This document shows, piece after piece, positions 1 through 5,900 of a DNA stretch of 23,271 nt; position 1 is the first letter of the stretch; the number at the start of each line of letters is the position of its first letter. This DNA comes from a virus. The position numbers and the translations under genes are program-made. The DNA is taken from positions 1 to 23,271 of IMG/VR virus record IMGVR_UViG_3300021964_000562. The stretch is one strand, 5' to 3'. Under the pieces are notes generated by a model. The model was given only the letters and a program-made list of their open reading frames with translations, searched no databases and was not told where the DNA came from.

Positions 1-145
1 AAAAAAAACTTAAAAAAAAATAAAAAAACTTTGTCATTTTAGTGCAAGAATTGGCCGAAGACTTTTGAAGAGGCGGGCTGTGAAAATGTTACTTGTAAAT
101 CAATCGGGGGGATGTTGTTTAAATTTCTATCCCACTACTTTTCAG

Positions 146-159
146 ATTGTTTAAACAAT
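146..159. repeat. Palindrome copy 1 (ATTGTTTAAACAAT)
   Basis: Perfect 14-bp inverted repeat centred on GTTTAAAC. It is the first of six copies of the TTGTTTAAACAA motif in the window. A TTGACA hexamer lies 10 bases downstream. Two 9/12 matches flank it at 115-123 and 419-427, so this non-coding region has the densest cluster. A dyad of this kind is what a dimeric DNA-binding protein would recognise; no such protein is encoded here that I can name. Confidence 0.75.
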
Positions 160-212
160 GCAACAAGCTTGACATATATGGGCTATATTCTGAAACAAAA
201 TAACAATCAGAT

Positions 213-229
213 TTGGTAAAAATTACCAA
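213..229 (+). other. Hairpin ahead of a strong ribosome-binding site
   Basis: TTGGTAA (213-219) pairs with TTACCAA (223-229) across a 3-base loop. It is followed after about ten bases by a GGGGGAGG ribosome-binding site for the 16-codon ORF at 250. It may shape the leader of that ORF. There is no U-run, so it is not a terminator. Confidence 0.4.
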
Positions 230-249
230 TAAAAACAGGGGGAGGTTAA

Positions 250-300
250 ATGTTGGGTGTCACTTATTATTATGTGTACCCTCTAAAAATATACTGTTAA
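250..300 (+). CDS. 16-aa tyrosine-rich mini-ORF with strong ribosome-binding site
   Basis: ATG at 250 is preceded 4 bases upstream by GGAGG (241-245, within GGGGGAGG), one of the strongest Shine-Dalgarno sequences in the window. The peptide is only 16 residues, MLGVTYYYVYPLKIYC, with five tyrosines, three of them consecutive TAT codons. It could be a leader peptide, a tiny expressed peptide, or chance. No family is recognisable. A weak inverted repeat (AGTAAA/TTTACT) follows the stop codon. Coding is uncertain; the ribosome-binding site is directly visible. Confidence 0.35.
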   Translation: MLGVTYYYVYPLKIYC

Positions 301-598
301 CTTCTAGTAAAAATACCTCTGTTTCTTTACTGTAGTAATGTTTCTTAAATAAGATGTTTAGTGGTTCTTACCCTGTGCTACGCCCTCCCAAACCGAATTA
401 AATCCATATCGCAGCATTTAAACAAATGTAGAATAATAGCCTTTTACGCTAGTTACCATGGTCAGGCAAATCCACTTACATGAGTTCTTATCGAGTAGAT
501 TGTTCTTAATGCCTGCAATCTACTGTGTTTGTAATTTAACAATACCACAATAAAAATTTAGTACAATTATTTAGGGTATGTTTTTTGGTAAAGCCTCC
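301..598. other. Non-coding stretch with inverted repeat
   Basis: No ORF with a credible ribosome-binding site is seen on either strand, and no tRNA-like T-arm. It contains a partial palindrome site (ATTTAAACAAAT, 416-427), a 9-bp inverted repeat (494-524) and a CCTCCTT string at 594-600. The last resembles a minus-strand Shine-Dalgarno but has no start codon in range. Confidence 0.5.
494..524. repeat. 9-bp inverted repeat (hairpin)
   Basis: AGTAGATTG (494-502) and CAATCTACT (516-524) are perfect inverted copies separated by 13 bases. A stable stem-loop in RNA from either strand is likely. There is no adjacent U-run strong enough to call a terminator. It could be part of a structured RNA or a protein-binding site. 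Confidence 0.5.
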
Positions 599-685
599 TT
601 ACTGAAAAGCTACCCCATTAAATCTAAAGTATGTTATGATTATTACAGATAGGTAACAAAGAAAACCCTCTAAGGTTTTATTCAT
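599..685 (-). CDS. Possible 28-aa single-pass membrane peptide
   Basis: On the minus strand an ATG (685-683) lies five bases after AAAGGAGG (698-691), a near-perfect Shine-Dalgarno that extends as TAGAAAGGAGG. It opens a 28-codon ORF, MNKTLEGFLCYLSVIIIT then a short polar end, with one hydrophobic segment at about residues 8-19. The possible promoter elements upstream on that strand (TTGCCC, 16 bases, TATACA) are weak. If real it is the only minus-strand gene in the window and would be divergent from the late genes. The competing reading is a plus-strand small RNA carrying CCUCCUUUCU, the same bases read the other way. No homologue is recognised. Confidence 0.4.
   Translation of the reverse strand: MNKTLEGFLCYLSVIIITYFRFNGVAFQ
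632..640 (+). promoter_or_regulatory. Extended -10 promoter element (TGTTATGAT)
   Basis: TGN followed by TATGAT matches an extended -10 box. No good -35 is seen 17 bases upstream. A start near 647 and the terminator at 721-751 would give a transcript of about 105 nt with no plus-strand ORF. Two other elements in the window (1240-1248, 17057-17065) share the TGWTATNAT form. Confidence 0.4.
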
Positions 686-720
686 TTGTTCCTCCTTTCT
701 ATTGTGTATATTAGAGCATA

Positions 721-751
721 GGCCTCGGGCAACCGAGGTCTTGTTCTTTTT
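721..751 (+). terminator. Rho-independent terminator with GCAA tetraloop
   Basis: GGCCTCGG (721-728) pairs with CCGAGGTC (733-740) around a GCAA (GNRA) tetraloop. This gives an 8-bp stem with one G-U pair, followed by a T-rich run to about 751. It is directed to the plus strand and ends whatever is transcribed from the 250-720 region. It also insulates the zinc-ribbon gene that follows. Confidence 0.8.
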
Positions 752-767
752 ATGATAGTATGCAGTT

Positions 768-872
768 ATGACAGATATTCATGTACAAGATTGTGACAAC
801 TGCTTAAACCCTTTTTGGGAAGATGCCTTAGAAGAAGGCCTATGTGAAGCATGTCAGGAATACGATTTATAA
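768..872 (+). CDS. 34-aa zinc-ribbon mini-protein
   Basis: ATG at 768 gives a 34-residue acidic protein with two CxxC knuckles, CDNC (residues 9-12) and CEAC (26-29). This is the layout of a single treble-clef or zinc-ribbon fold binding one zinc. It sits alone between two strong terminators (721-751 and 871-905), so it is an independent transcription unit. No Shine-Dalgarno is visible; a TATGAT box lies at 751-756, placing the start codon about 11 bases after it, so a very short leader or leaderless transcript is plausible. Small zinc ribbons in phages often bind nucleic acid or host proteins. The exact role is unknown. The ORF is short, but the cysteine pattern and tidy flanks argue that it is real. 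Confidence 0.65.
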   Translation: MTDIHVQDCDNCLNPFWEDALEEGLCEACQEYDL

Positions 873-905
873 AAAAAGACCCAGTGAGAGAACTGGGCCT
901 TTTTT
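871..905 (+). terminator. Terminator after the zinc-ribbon gene
   Basis: CCCAGT (880-885) pairs with ACTGGG (892-897) around a GAGAGA loop. It is preceded by seven As and followed by CCTTTTTT, so the A-run can pair with the T-run and lengthen the stem. It begins at the stop codon of the 34-aa gene. The symmetry would allow termination on both strands. Confidence 0.85.
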
Positions 906-1216
906 ATTTAGATAGTCAATCTATTTAAGGAGTTTGTAATGAATGGAAAACATTAACAAACTAATTTAATATTACCAACCTTCAGTTATAAGTATCAAAA
1001 AAAAAATTTTTTTACCCACCATAAAAACAGCAAGTAATTATATTAGTTATACCAGGAAAAGTTCCTGGTTGGTTGTATGGGGATATAACCAGTATGTAAA
1101 ATAAATATCTACATACGAATAGAAAAGAAAGAATGCTTTTCATATAGGACATTGTTCAGTATGGATTTGTGGTTTTTCATTTTCTTTCATAACAGTTTGG
1201 ACACTGTATATAGCAG
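906..1216. other. Non-coding stretch with an A/T tract and clustered hairpins
   Basis: No gene is seen. An A10T7 tract lies at 997-1013 and would be intrinsically curved. At 1046-1116 several stems cluster: ACCAGGAA/TTCCTGGT (1051-1058/1062-1069, 3-base loop), GTTATA/TATAAC enclosing it (1046-1051/1084-1089) and GTATGTA/TACATAC (1092-1098/1110-1116). With the terminator at 1217-1243 this could be a structured untranslated RNA. No clear promoter was found. Confidence 0.4.
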
Positions 1217-1243
1217 AACTCCACTTCGGTGGAGTTTTGTGTT
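1217..1243 (+). terminator. Terminator with UUCG tetraloop
   Basis: AACTCCAC (1217-1224) pairs with GTGGAGTT (1229-1236) around a TTCG loop closed by C-G. This is the very stable cUUCGg tetraloop, and a TTTTGTGTT run follows. It separates the upstream regulatory region from the late-gene block that starts at 1255. Confidence 0.85.
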
Positions 1244-1248
1244 ATTAT
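1240..1248 (+). promoter_or_regulatory. Extended -10 element (TGTTATTAT) before the late block
   Basis: TG, one base, TATTAT directly abuts the UUCG terminator. A transcription start about seven bases downstream would coincide with the ATG at 1255, giving a leaderless message for the first small gene. No Shine-Dalgarno precedes that ATG, which fits. No convincing -35 is present because the terminator stem occupies that position. Confidence 0.4.
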
Positions 1249-1254
1249 GATGAC

Positions 1255-1383
1255 ATGCCTTTAGCAAGTGGTAAATCAGATGACATAGTTGCAGCGAACA
1301 TTAGGAAGTTGCGGTCAGAAGGTTATCATTATAAACAAGCAGTTGCAATAGCAATGCGTAAGGCAGGAAGGAAAAAAATATAA
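1255..1383 (+). CDS. 42-aa basic phage mini-protein (GKS...KQAVAIA type)
   Basis: The protein starts MPLASGKSDDIVAANI and ends in a basic KAGRKKI tail. The GKS segment near the N-terminus followed by YKQAVAIAMRKAG (residues 26-38) matches, from memory, a widespread family of tiny phage proteins found just upstream of terminase genes; their function is not established. ATG at 1255 has no Shine-Dalgarno, and a possible extended -10 lies immediately upstream. The stop codon overlaps the next ATG by one base (TAATG), so the two are translationally coupled. It is first in the chain of small genes leading to terminase. Confidence 0.75.
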   Translation: MPLASGKSDDIVAANIRKLRSEGYHYKQAVAIAMRKAGRKKI

Positions 1384-1460
1384 TGCCAAAAGGAATTGGA
1401 TATCCAAAAGGTATGCCTAAGAAAAAAAAGAAAAAAGGTTCTAAGAAAAAAGGATACTAA
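1383..1460 (+). CDS. 25-aa lysine-rich mini-protein
   Basis: ATG at 1383 overlaps the preceding stop (TAATG), and its own stop overlaps the next ATG at 1460 in the same way. The peptide begins MPKGIGYPKGMPKK and continues almost wholly as lysine broken by GS and GGY; 13 of 25 residues are lysine. Such extreme basicity suggests nucleic-acid contact, which is inference. Because it is so short, the case for coding rests mainly on the two perfectly placed one-base overlaps and its position in the chain. Confidence 0.6.
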   Translation: MPKGIGYPKGMPKKKKKKGSKKKGY

Positions 1461-1717
1461 TGGCTACATATCAAGGTAAATCTGTAACTTTAAATAAACC
1501 TTCACGAATACAAAAAGGTGAACCTGGTCATGGCCGAAAGAAGTTTAAAGTCTATGTTAAGGATGGCGACAAAGTTAAGAAGGTTATGTTCGGTGACCCT
1601 AACATGGAAATCAGAAAAGATAATCCTAAAGCAAGAGCTTCATTTAGGGCTAGACACAAATGCGATACAGCTAGTGATAAAACTACCCCTAGATATTGGT
1701 CTTGCAAGATGTGGTAA
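1460..1717 (+). CDS. DUF5872-like small protein
   Basis: 85 residues. The core KKFKVYVKDGDKVKKVMFGD (about residues 27-46), the NMEI and SFRARHKCD segments and the C-terminal RYWSCKMW fit the pattern I remember for the DUF5872 domain of phages and giant viruses, where it occurs alone or fused to other virion-region proteins. The function is unknown. The conserved H, C and aromatic residues (RARHKC, YWSCKMW) suggest a small fold, perhaps metal-stabilised. It overlaps its upstream neighbour by one base and precedes the next gene by three, within the terminase-leading small-gene chain. The family name is from memory and should be checked by HMM search. Confidence 0.75.
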   Translation: MATYQGKSVTLNKPSRIQKGEPGHGRKKFKVYVKDGDKVKKVMFGDPNMEIRKDNPKARASFRARHKCDTASDKTTPRYWSCKMW

Positions 1718-1720
1718 ATA

Positions 1721-1933
1721 ATGGCCAAAATACCTGAAGCCGCTTTAACTAGTTTAAAGAAAAAAGCAAAAGAGAGTGGTATATCATTAGCTACATTAAA
1801 AAAAGTTTACAAAAGAGGCCAAGGTGCCTATCTATCTTCAGGTTCCAGGAATGTCAGTATGGCCGCCTGGGCAATGGGTAGAGTAAATAGTTTTATTAAA
1901 GGTTCTAAAAAACATGACAAGGATTTACGATAA
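1721..1933 (+). CDS. DUF5824-like small basic protein
   Basis: 70 residues, strongly basic. The pattern SLATLKKVYKRGQGAYLSSG followed by AAWAMGRVNSFIKG and an HDKDL end resembles the DUF5824 motif (KVYxRG... WAxxRVNSFxxG... DxDL) that I recall from phage and giant-virus proteins. It often appears close to DUF5872, which here is the immediate upstream gene. The biochemical role is unknown. There is no clear Shine-Dalgarno; it begins three bases after the previous stop, so translational coupling is likely. Its stop overlaps the next start (TAATG). Confidence 0.7.
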   Translation: MAKIPEAALTSLKKKAKESGISLATLKKVYKRGQGAYLSSGSRNVSMAAWAMGRVNSFIKGSKKHDKDLR

Positions 1934-2127
1934 TGAGTGCTAAGAGAACACAACCATATAGATTTGGAGTTCCTGCTAAATATACTGCAGGATTATCCCC
2001 TTCTGCCGCTAAAAGAAAAGCAGCAGAAATAAAAAGAACAGCTAAGGCCTACAAATCAGGCAAAAGAGTAAATGTTAAAGCTGTATCAAAGTCACGAGCA
2101 AACGCAGGTAAGAAAAAAAGAAAATAA
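1933..2127 (+). CDS. 64-aa basic protein (YRFGVPxKYxAGLS type)
   Basis: The N-terminus contains YRFGVPAKYTAGLSPSAAKR (residues 9-28), then a Lys/Arg-rich region ending KSRANAGKKKRK. I recall short phage and giant-virus proteins with the same FGVPxKYxxGLxP opening and a tyrosine/lysine helix, of unknown function. The protein is about one third basic residues. ATG 1933 overlaps the previous stop by one base. The ribosome-binding site of the following zinc-knuckle gene begins within its stop codon. A role in DNA packaging or condensation is conceivable but is only inferred from basicity and location. Confidence 0.7.
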   Translation: MSAKRTQPYRFGVPAKYTAGLSPSAAKRKAAEIKRTAKAYKSGKRVNVKAVSKSRANAGKKKRK

Positions 2128-2134
2128 GGTTTGT

Positions 2135-2236
2135 ATGAAAGTAGCATGCCCTAAGTGTGGTATACCGCTAATATACGATACTGACAGGTCTAAAATGACT
2201 TGTTTAAACAAGCAGTGTGAGGGTTATAGAAAATGA
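2135..2236 (+). CDS. 33-aa zinc-knuckle protein overlapping the terminase start
   Basis: ATG at 2135 follows AAGG (2126-2129) with 5-base spacing. The 33-residue product contains CPKC (residues 5-8) and a C-terminal C(4)C pair (C23, C28), MTCLNKQCEGYRK, consistent with one zinc-ribbon. Its TGA overlaps the terminase ATG as ATGA, which is classic translational coupling. The next protein also opens with a four-cysteine zinc finger, so two zinc-binding modules lie back to back. A copy of the 14-bp palindrome (2199-2212) is embedded in codons 22-26. The ORF is very short, but cysteine spacing, ribosome-binding site and overlap all support it. Confidence 0.7.
   Translation: MKVACPKCGIPLIYDTDRSKMTCLNKQCEGYRK
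2199..2212. repeat. Palindrome copy 2 (CTTGTTTAAACAAG)
   Basis: Perfect 14-bp inverted repeat inside the 33-aa zinc-knuckle gene, 21 bases before the terminase start codon. It is identical over all 14 bases to the copy at 14367-14380. Confidence 0.75.
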
Positions 2237-4149
2237 GTAAAGTAAAAGTATGTTTTGCACAATCATGTCATAATGTTTTAAAACCACCTGCAAGAAAATT
2301 TTGTTCACCAAAATGTTCAAAAGCATATCACAATAAAAAATATTACGCACAACAACAAGGTGCAGTTTATGAACCTGAACACGATGGTAAACCAGTTGCA
2401 GAACCTAATGTACAAAAAAGAAGAGGCGAAGTATATAACAAACTTATAGAAAAGAACTTAGGCCCTTTAATACTAAAAGGAGATTTAAAAAAACAAGATG
2501 CTGCTGAGTTATTAGGTTGTACTAAAGCCGCTTTGTCTTATGCATACGCTGCCTGGGTAGAAGATATGGAGACAAAAGAAAAAGCAGAGAACTGGACTTT
2601 ACCTGCTAAAGCAGAAAAATCACTAGCCGATTTTAAAATATTTAGAGATAGATACTTTGAGACAGAACAAGGTAAGCCATACGAAACACCTGAGTTTCAC
2701 ATTAGATGGATTAAATCTATTTTGAAGGCCATAGAAGAAGGTGGACAGCAGATGATACTATCTCCACCTCGACATGGCAAGACAGACTTACTAATTCATT
2801 TTGCAGTGTGGCTCATAATCAAGAACCCTAATGTTAGAATATTATGGGTGGGTGGTAATGAGGAGATAGCTAAGAACGCAGTAGCTTCAGTAATCGACCA
2901 ACTAGAAAATAATGAAAAACTCATCGAAGAACTATGCCCACCTGGAAGAAGCTTTAAACCAACTAGCCGAGCAGGAAAAGCGTGGTCGCAGAGTGGGTTT
3001 ACTGTTGGTACCAGGACTGTTACTGGTATTAAGTCACCTACCATGGTTGGTATTGGTAGGGGCGGAAAAATATTATCCCGAGATTGTGACATCATTATCG
3101 GAGATGACTTGGAAGACCACTCATCAACTATGCAACCAGCTTCAAGAGAAAACACTAGAACATGGTGGACTACAACATTGTCAAGTCGTAAAGAGGAACA
3201 TACAGCCTTAGTAGTTATTGGTTCTAGGCAACATTACGATGATTTATATTCTCATCTACTAGACAACGAAAGTTGGAACACAATAGTAGAAGAAGCACAT
3301 GACACTGGCTGTACTTTACCTGAATGGAATGATGAGGCCCATGTTGATTGTATGTTGTGGCCAGGTAAAAGAACTTACAAGTGGTTAACAGGCCGAAAGT
3401 CTGCAGCAGAAACTACAGGTGGTAGAGCTATATACGAAATGGTTTATCTTAATGTAGCAATGCCTGATGGTATGGCTTTATTCGATAGCGTAGAGATAGA
3501 TAGTTGTCGAGACCAAAGTAGAGATATAGGCCAAGTTCCTCCAGGAACAAGACTAATTGCAGGACTTGACCCTGCTTCTACTGGATATCAAGCTGCATTT
3601 TTGTGGGCCTATGACCAGTCATCAAACAAATTGTATATGGTTGATATGGAAAACTCTTTAGGTGGTGGTATTCCACAGGCCTTAAAGATTATGAAAGATT
3701 GGTTTGTTAAATACAATCTTGCACATTGGGTTATTGAGGAAAATGGTTTCCAACGAGCTATAAGACAAGACCAATCAATTCGTGAATTTGCAGGTAAACA
3801 TGGTATATTTTTAGAAGGAACGCAGACTTATTCTAATAAGCACGACCCAATATTTGGTGTGACTGCTATGAGACCATTGTTTGCAGAAAAGCTAATTTCT
3901 TTGCCTTATAATGGATTTGAGGCCCAAGAAAAGGTAAACTTATATAAAAGTCAGTTGGTTTATTTTAGTTCTGCACAGAACAAAAGTAGAACTGTAGGCC
4001 AAAAGTCTGACTTAGTTATGGCAAGTTGGTTCCCTATGAAAACTATTCGTAGGCTACAGAAGGAAAGACTTGCTACAATGGGACTTGAATATGAACCAAG
4101 TTTTGGTGGGTATGAAGGTAGTAACATAGATATTGACAGTTGGAGATAA
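2233..4149 (+). CDS. terL: Terminase large subunit (ATPase/nuclease) with N-terminal zinc finger
   Basis: The 638-aa DNA-packaging motor docks on the portal, pumps DNA into the procapsid and cuts the concatemer. Residues 7-28 hold C7, C12, C24 and C28 (KFCSPKCSKAYHNKKYY), an FCS-like zinc finger not typical of TerL. Residues 81-110 look like a helix-turn-helix, as if a small-subunit-like DNA-binding region were fused on. The ATPase has a Walker A variant SPPRHGKTD (177-185), a Walker B CDIIIGDDLED (285-295) and a coupling segment GSRQHYDD (330-337). The nuclease domain has LIAGLDPAS (D446), VIEENGFQ (E502/E503) and a C-terminal KSDLVMA (D593), the three-acid RNase H-like set. No separate small terminase gene is visible. 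The start overlaps the preceding stop (ATGA) and the end overlaps the portal ATG (TAATG). Confidence 0.93.
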   Translation: MSKVKVCFAQSCHNVLKPPARKFCSPKCSKAYHNKKYYAQQQGAVYEPEHDGKPVAEPNVQKRRGEVYNKLIEKNLGPLILKGDLKKQDAAELLGCTKAALSYAYAAWVEDMETKEKAENWTLPAKAEKSLADFKIFRDRYFETEQGKPYETPEFHIRWIKSILKAIEEGGQQMILSPPRHGKTDLLIHFAVWLIIKNPNVRILWVGGNEEIAKNAVASVIDQLENNEKLIEELCPPGRSFKPTSRAGKAWSQSGFTVGTRTVTGIKSPTMVGIGRGGKILSRDCDIIIGDDLEDHSSTMQPASRENTRTWWTTTLSSRKEEHTALVVIGSRQHYDDLYSHLLDNESWNTIVEEAHDTGCTLPEWNDEAHVDCMLWPGKRTYKWLTGRKSAAETTGGRAIYEMVYLNVAMPDGMALFDSVEIDSCRDQSRDIGQVPPGTRLIAGLDPASTGYQAAFLWAYDQSSNKLYMVDMENSLGGGIPQALKIMKDWFVKYNLAHWVIEENGFQRAIRQDQSIREFAGKHGIFLEGTQTYSNKHDPIFGVTAMRPLFAEKLISLPYNGFEAQEKVNLYKSQLVYFSSAQNKSRTVGQKSDLVMASWFPMKTIRRLQKERLATMGLEYEPSFGGYEGSNIDIDSWR

Positions 4150-5900
4150 TGAAAACAGCAGATGAAGTTTACAGCAGGGTATACGAACTAAGAAGTTTAC
4201 ATGCTGATGTCGTAGCGGAAAAAGATAAAATCAGAGCAATTATGAATGGTGGTGCTGATGGTATAAAAGCATTACTTGGTAAACAAATGAGAGATATGGA
4301 TTACCAACAAATACCTGCACCTAACTTACTTCACTCCGCAATGGAGAGATTTGCACAAAAACTAGGTAGAGCTCCTGATTTAAAAGTAGATATCTTTAAC
4401 GATAAAGACAGTGAAAGAGCTGCAAAGCGTGCAGAAAAACTAGAAAGAATAGTACACGCTTATGATGAACTGCAAAAAGTAGATTTACAATTACCACAAG
4501 TAGGTAGATGGTTACCAGGTTATGGTTTTGCTGTATGGGTTTTAAAAGAAAAGAAGGATGCTAATGGTGTTCCTTATCCATACGCAGAAGTAAAAGACCC
4601 TTACTTATGTTATCCAGGTTATTTTGGAGAAGGACAACAACCAAAAGAGTTAGCAGTAGTACAAAGAGTTCCGCACACAACACTAGCTAATCTATATCCA
4701 AAATATAAAAATGTAATTATGGATGAAGTCGATAGTGAATATAACACTATGGCCTATATGTCTAGTTATGATAAGACCTGGGGTAATCAAAGCGGTACAG
4801 GAAAAGTCGTAGCTGAATACTATGATGAAGAAGGAACTTATATCTTCTTACCTGAAAACAGAGTTATCTTAGACTTTATTCCTAATCCTTTAAAATCAGG
4901 ACCAAGATTTGTCGTAGCAAAAAGATTTGCTTTCGACCAAATGCAAGGCCAGTTCCATCATGTGATTGGACTAATGGCGAATATGGCAAAGATAAATGTT
5001 CTATCTGTCATTGCAATGGAAGATGCTGTGTTTACAGAAACCAACATCATCGGTGAGATAGAAAGTGGACAATACAAGAAAGGTAGATTATCGGTAAACT
5101 ACTTAACTCCTGGCAGTCAAGTAATAAAACCAACTAACAATCTTCCCTATCAGTTGTTCCAACAGATAGATAGACTAGAAAGACATCTTCGTTTAGGTTC
5201 GGCATATCCAGTATCTGATGATGGACAAAGCCCTAATGCATTTGTTACAGGCCGAGGACTAGAAGAACTTGGTCAATCTGCTTCATTGCATGTAAGAGAA
5301 TATCAAACAATTCTTAAAGATGCCCTAGAGCAAATAGATACTAAGAGACTTGAATGGGATGAAGTTATGTATGGTAACATGCGTAAGCCTATTGCAGGAT
5401 ATCGTAAAGGTACAGCTTTTAAAGAAACTTATGTTCCTAGTTCTGATATTGCAGAAATGTATAAGACTAGAAGAATTTATGGTGTTATGGCAGGATTTGA
5501 TGAACCACAAAAAATTATTACAGGTTTACAGCTAAAACAACAAGGTATTATCGATACACAAACTTTACAAGAGAATATGGATGGATTAGATAACATATCT
5601 CAAATACAACAAAGAATAAATTCTGAAAGAGCAGAGAATGTTTTGTTTGAAAGTCTTATGGCCCAAGCTGCACAAGGTAATCCTAAAGCAACTATGGCTG
5701 CTATTGAGATTAAGAAAAATCCTCAAAACATGAATAAAATTTTAGAAAAGTTCTATACTCCTGAAGGTGAGGACATGACACCTGAAGAGCAGGCCATGGC
5801 AGCTCCGCAACAAGCAGGGCCGCAAGGACCTCCTCCACAGTTAGCACAAGTTCTTGCACAAGCAGCAGCAGCTCAACAAGGAGGTGGACAAGGTGCCTAG
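4149..5900 (+). CDS. Portal protein
   Basis: The 583-aa head-vertex connector forms the dodecameric ring through which DNA enters and leaves. It follows terminase directly, as portals usually do. Segments such as IPAPNLLHSAMERFAQKLGR (N-terminal third), GRWLPGYGFAVWVLKEKKD and the long helical HVREYQTILKDALEQIDTKR fit portals of uncultivated marine phages. The C-terminus (about the last 35 residues) is a low-complexity Gln/Ala/Gly/Pro tail, common in portals. I chose ATG 4149 (TAATG overlap with terminase, GGAGA at 4143-4147) rather than the TTG nine bases earlier. The tail codons double as the ribosome-binding site (AAGGAGG, 5878-5884) and GTG start of the next gene. Confidence 0.85.
   Translation: MKTADEVYSRVYELRSLHADVVAEKDKIRAIMNGGADGIKALLGKQMRDMDYQQIPAPNLLHSAMERFAQKLGRAPDLKVDIFNDKDSERAAKRAEKLERIVHAYDELQKVDLQLPQVGRWLPGYGFAVWVLKEKKDANGVPYPYAEVKDPYLCYPGYFGEGQQPKELAVVQRVPHTTLANLYPKYKNVIMDEVDSEYNTMAYMSSYDKTWGNQSGTGKVVAEYYDEEGTYIFLPENRVILDFIPNPLKSGPRFVVAKRFAFDQMQGQFHHVIGLMANMAKINVLSVIAMEDAVFTETNIIGEIESGQYKKGRLSVNYLTPGSQVIKPTNNLPYQLFQQIDRLERHLRLGSAYPVSDDGQSPNAFVTGRGLEELGQSASLHVREYQTILKDALEQIDTKRLEWDEVMYGNMRKPIAGYRKGTAFKETYVPSSDIAEMYKTRRIYGVMAGFDEPQKIITGLQLKQQGIIDTQTLQENMDGLDNISQIQQRINSERAENVLFESLMAQAAQGNPKATMAAIEIKKNPQNMNKILEKFYTPEGEDMTPEEQAMAAPQQAGPQGPPPQLAQVLAQAAAAQQGGGQGA

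Larger units (their letters stand above)
1..249. other. Non-coding leader with A-tracts and operator-like sites
   Basis: No convincing gene is seen on either strand. The stretch opens with long A-runs (1-28). It carries a partial TTGTTTAAA site at 115-123, a perfect 14-bp palindrome at 146-159, a TTGACA hexamer at 169-174 and a hairpin at 213-229. I could not find a well-spaced -10 partner for TTGACA: the nearest AT-rich hexamer starts only 9 bases downstream. The content looks regulatory, which is inference. Confidence 0.5.

Noticed and set aside
169-189. TTGACA (169-174) plus TATATT (184-189) as a promoter
   Set aside because: The spacer is only 9 bases; no acceptable -10 at 16-18 bases.
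301-598. tRNA or tmRNA gene in the non-coding region
   Set aside because: No GGTTCRANNCC-type T-arm or foldable cloverleaf on either strand.
4140-4148. TTG start for portal nine bases upstream of ATG 4149
   Set aside because: The ribosome-binding site GGAGA lies after it and fits ATG 4149, which also makes the TAATG overlap used throughout the operon.
5854-5892. ATG 5854 as the start of the 95-aa gene
   Set aside because: It would overlap the portal by 47 bases without a ribosome-binding site; GTG 5893 has AAGGAGG at ideal spacing.
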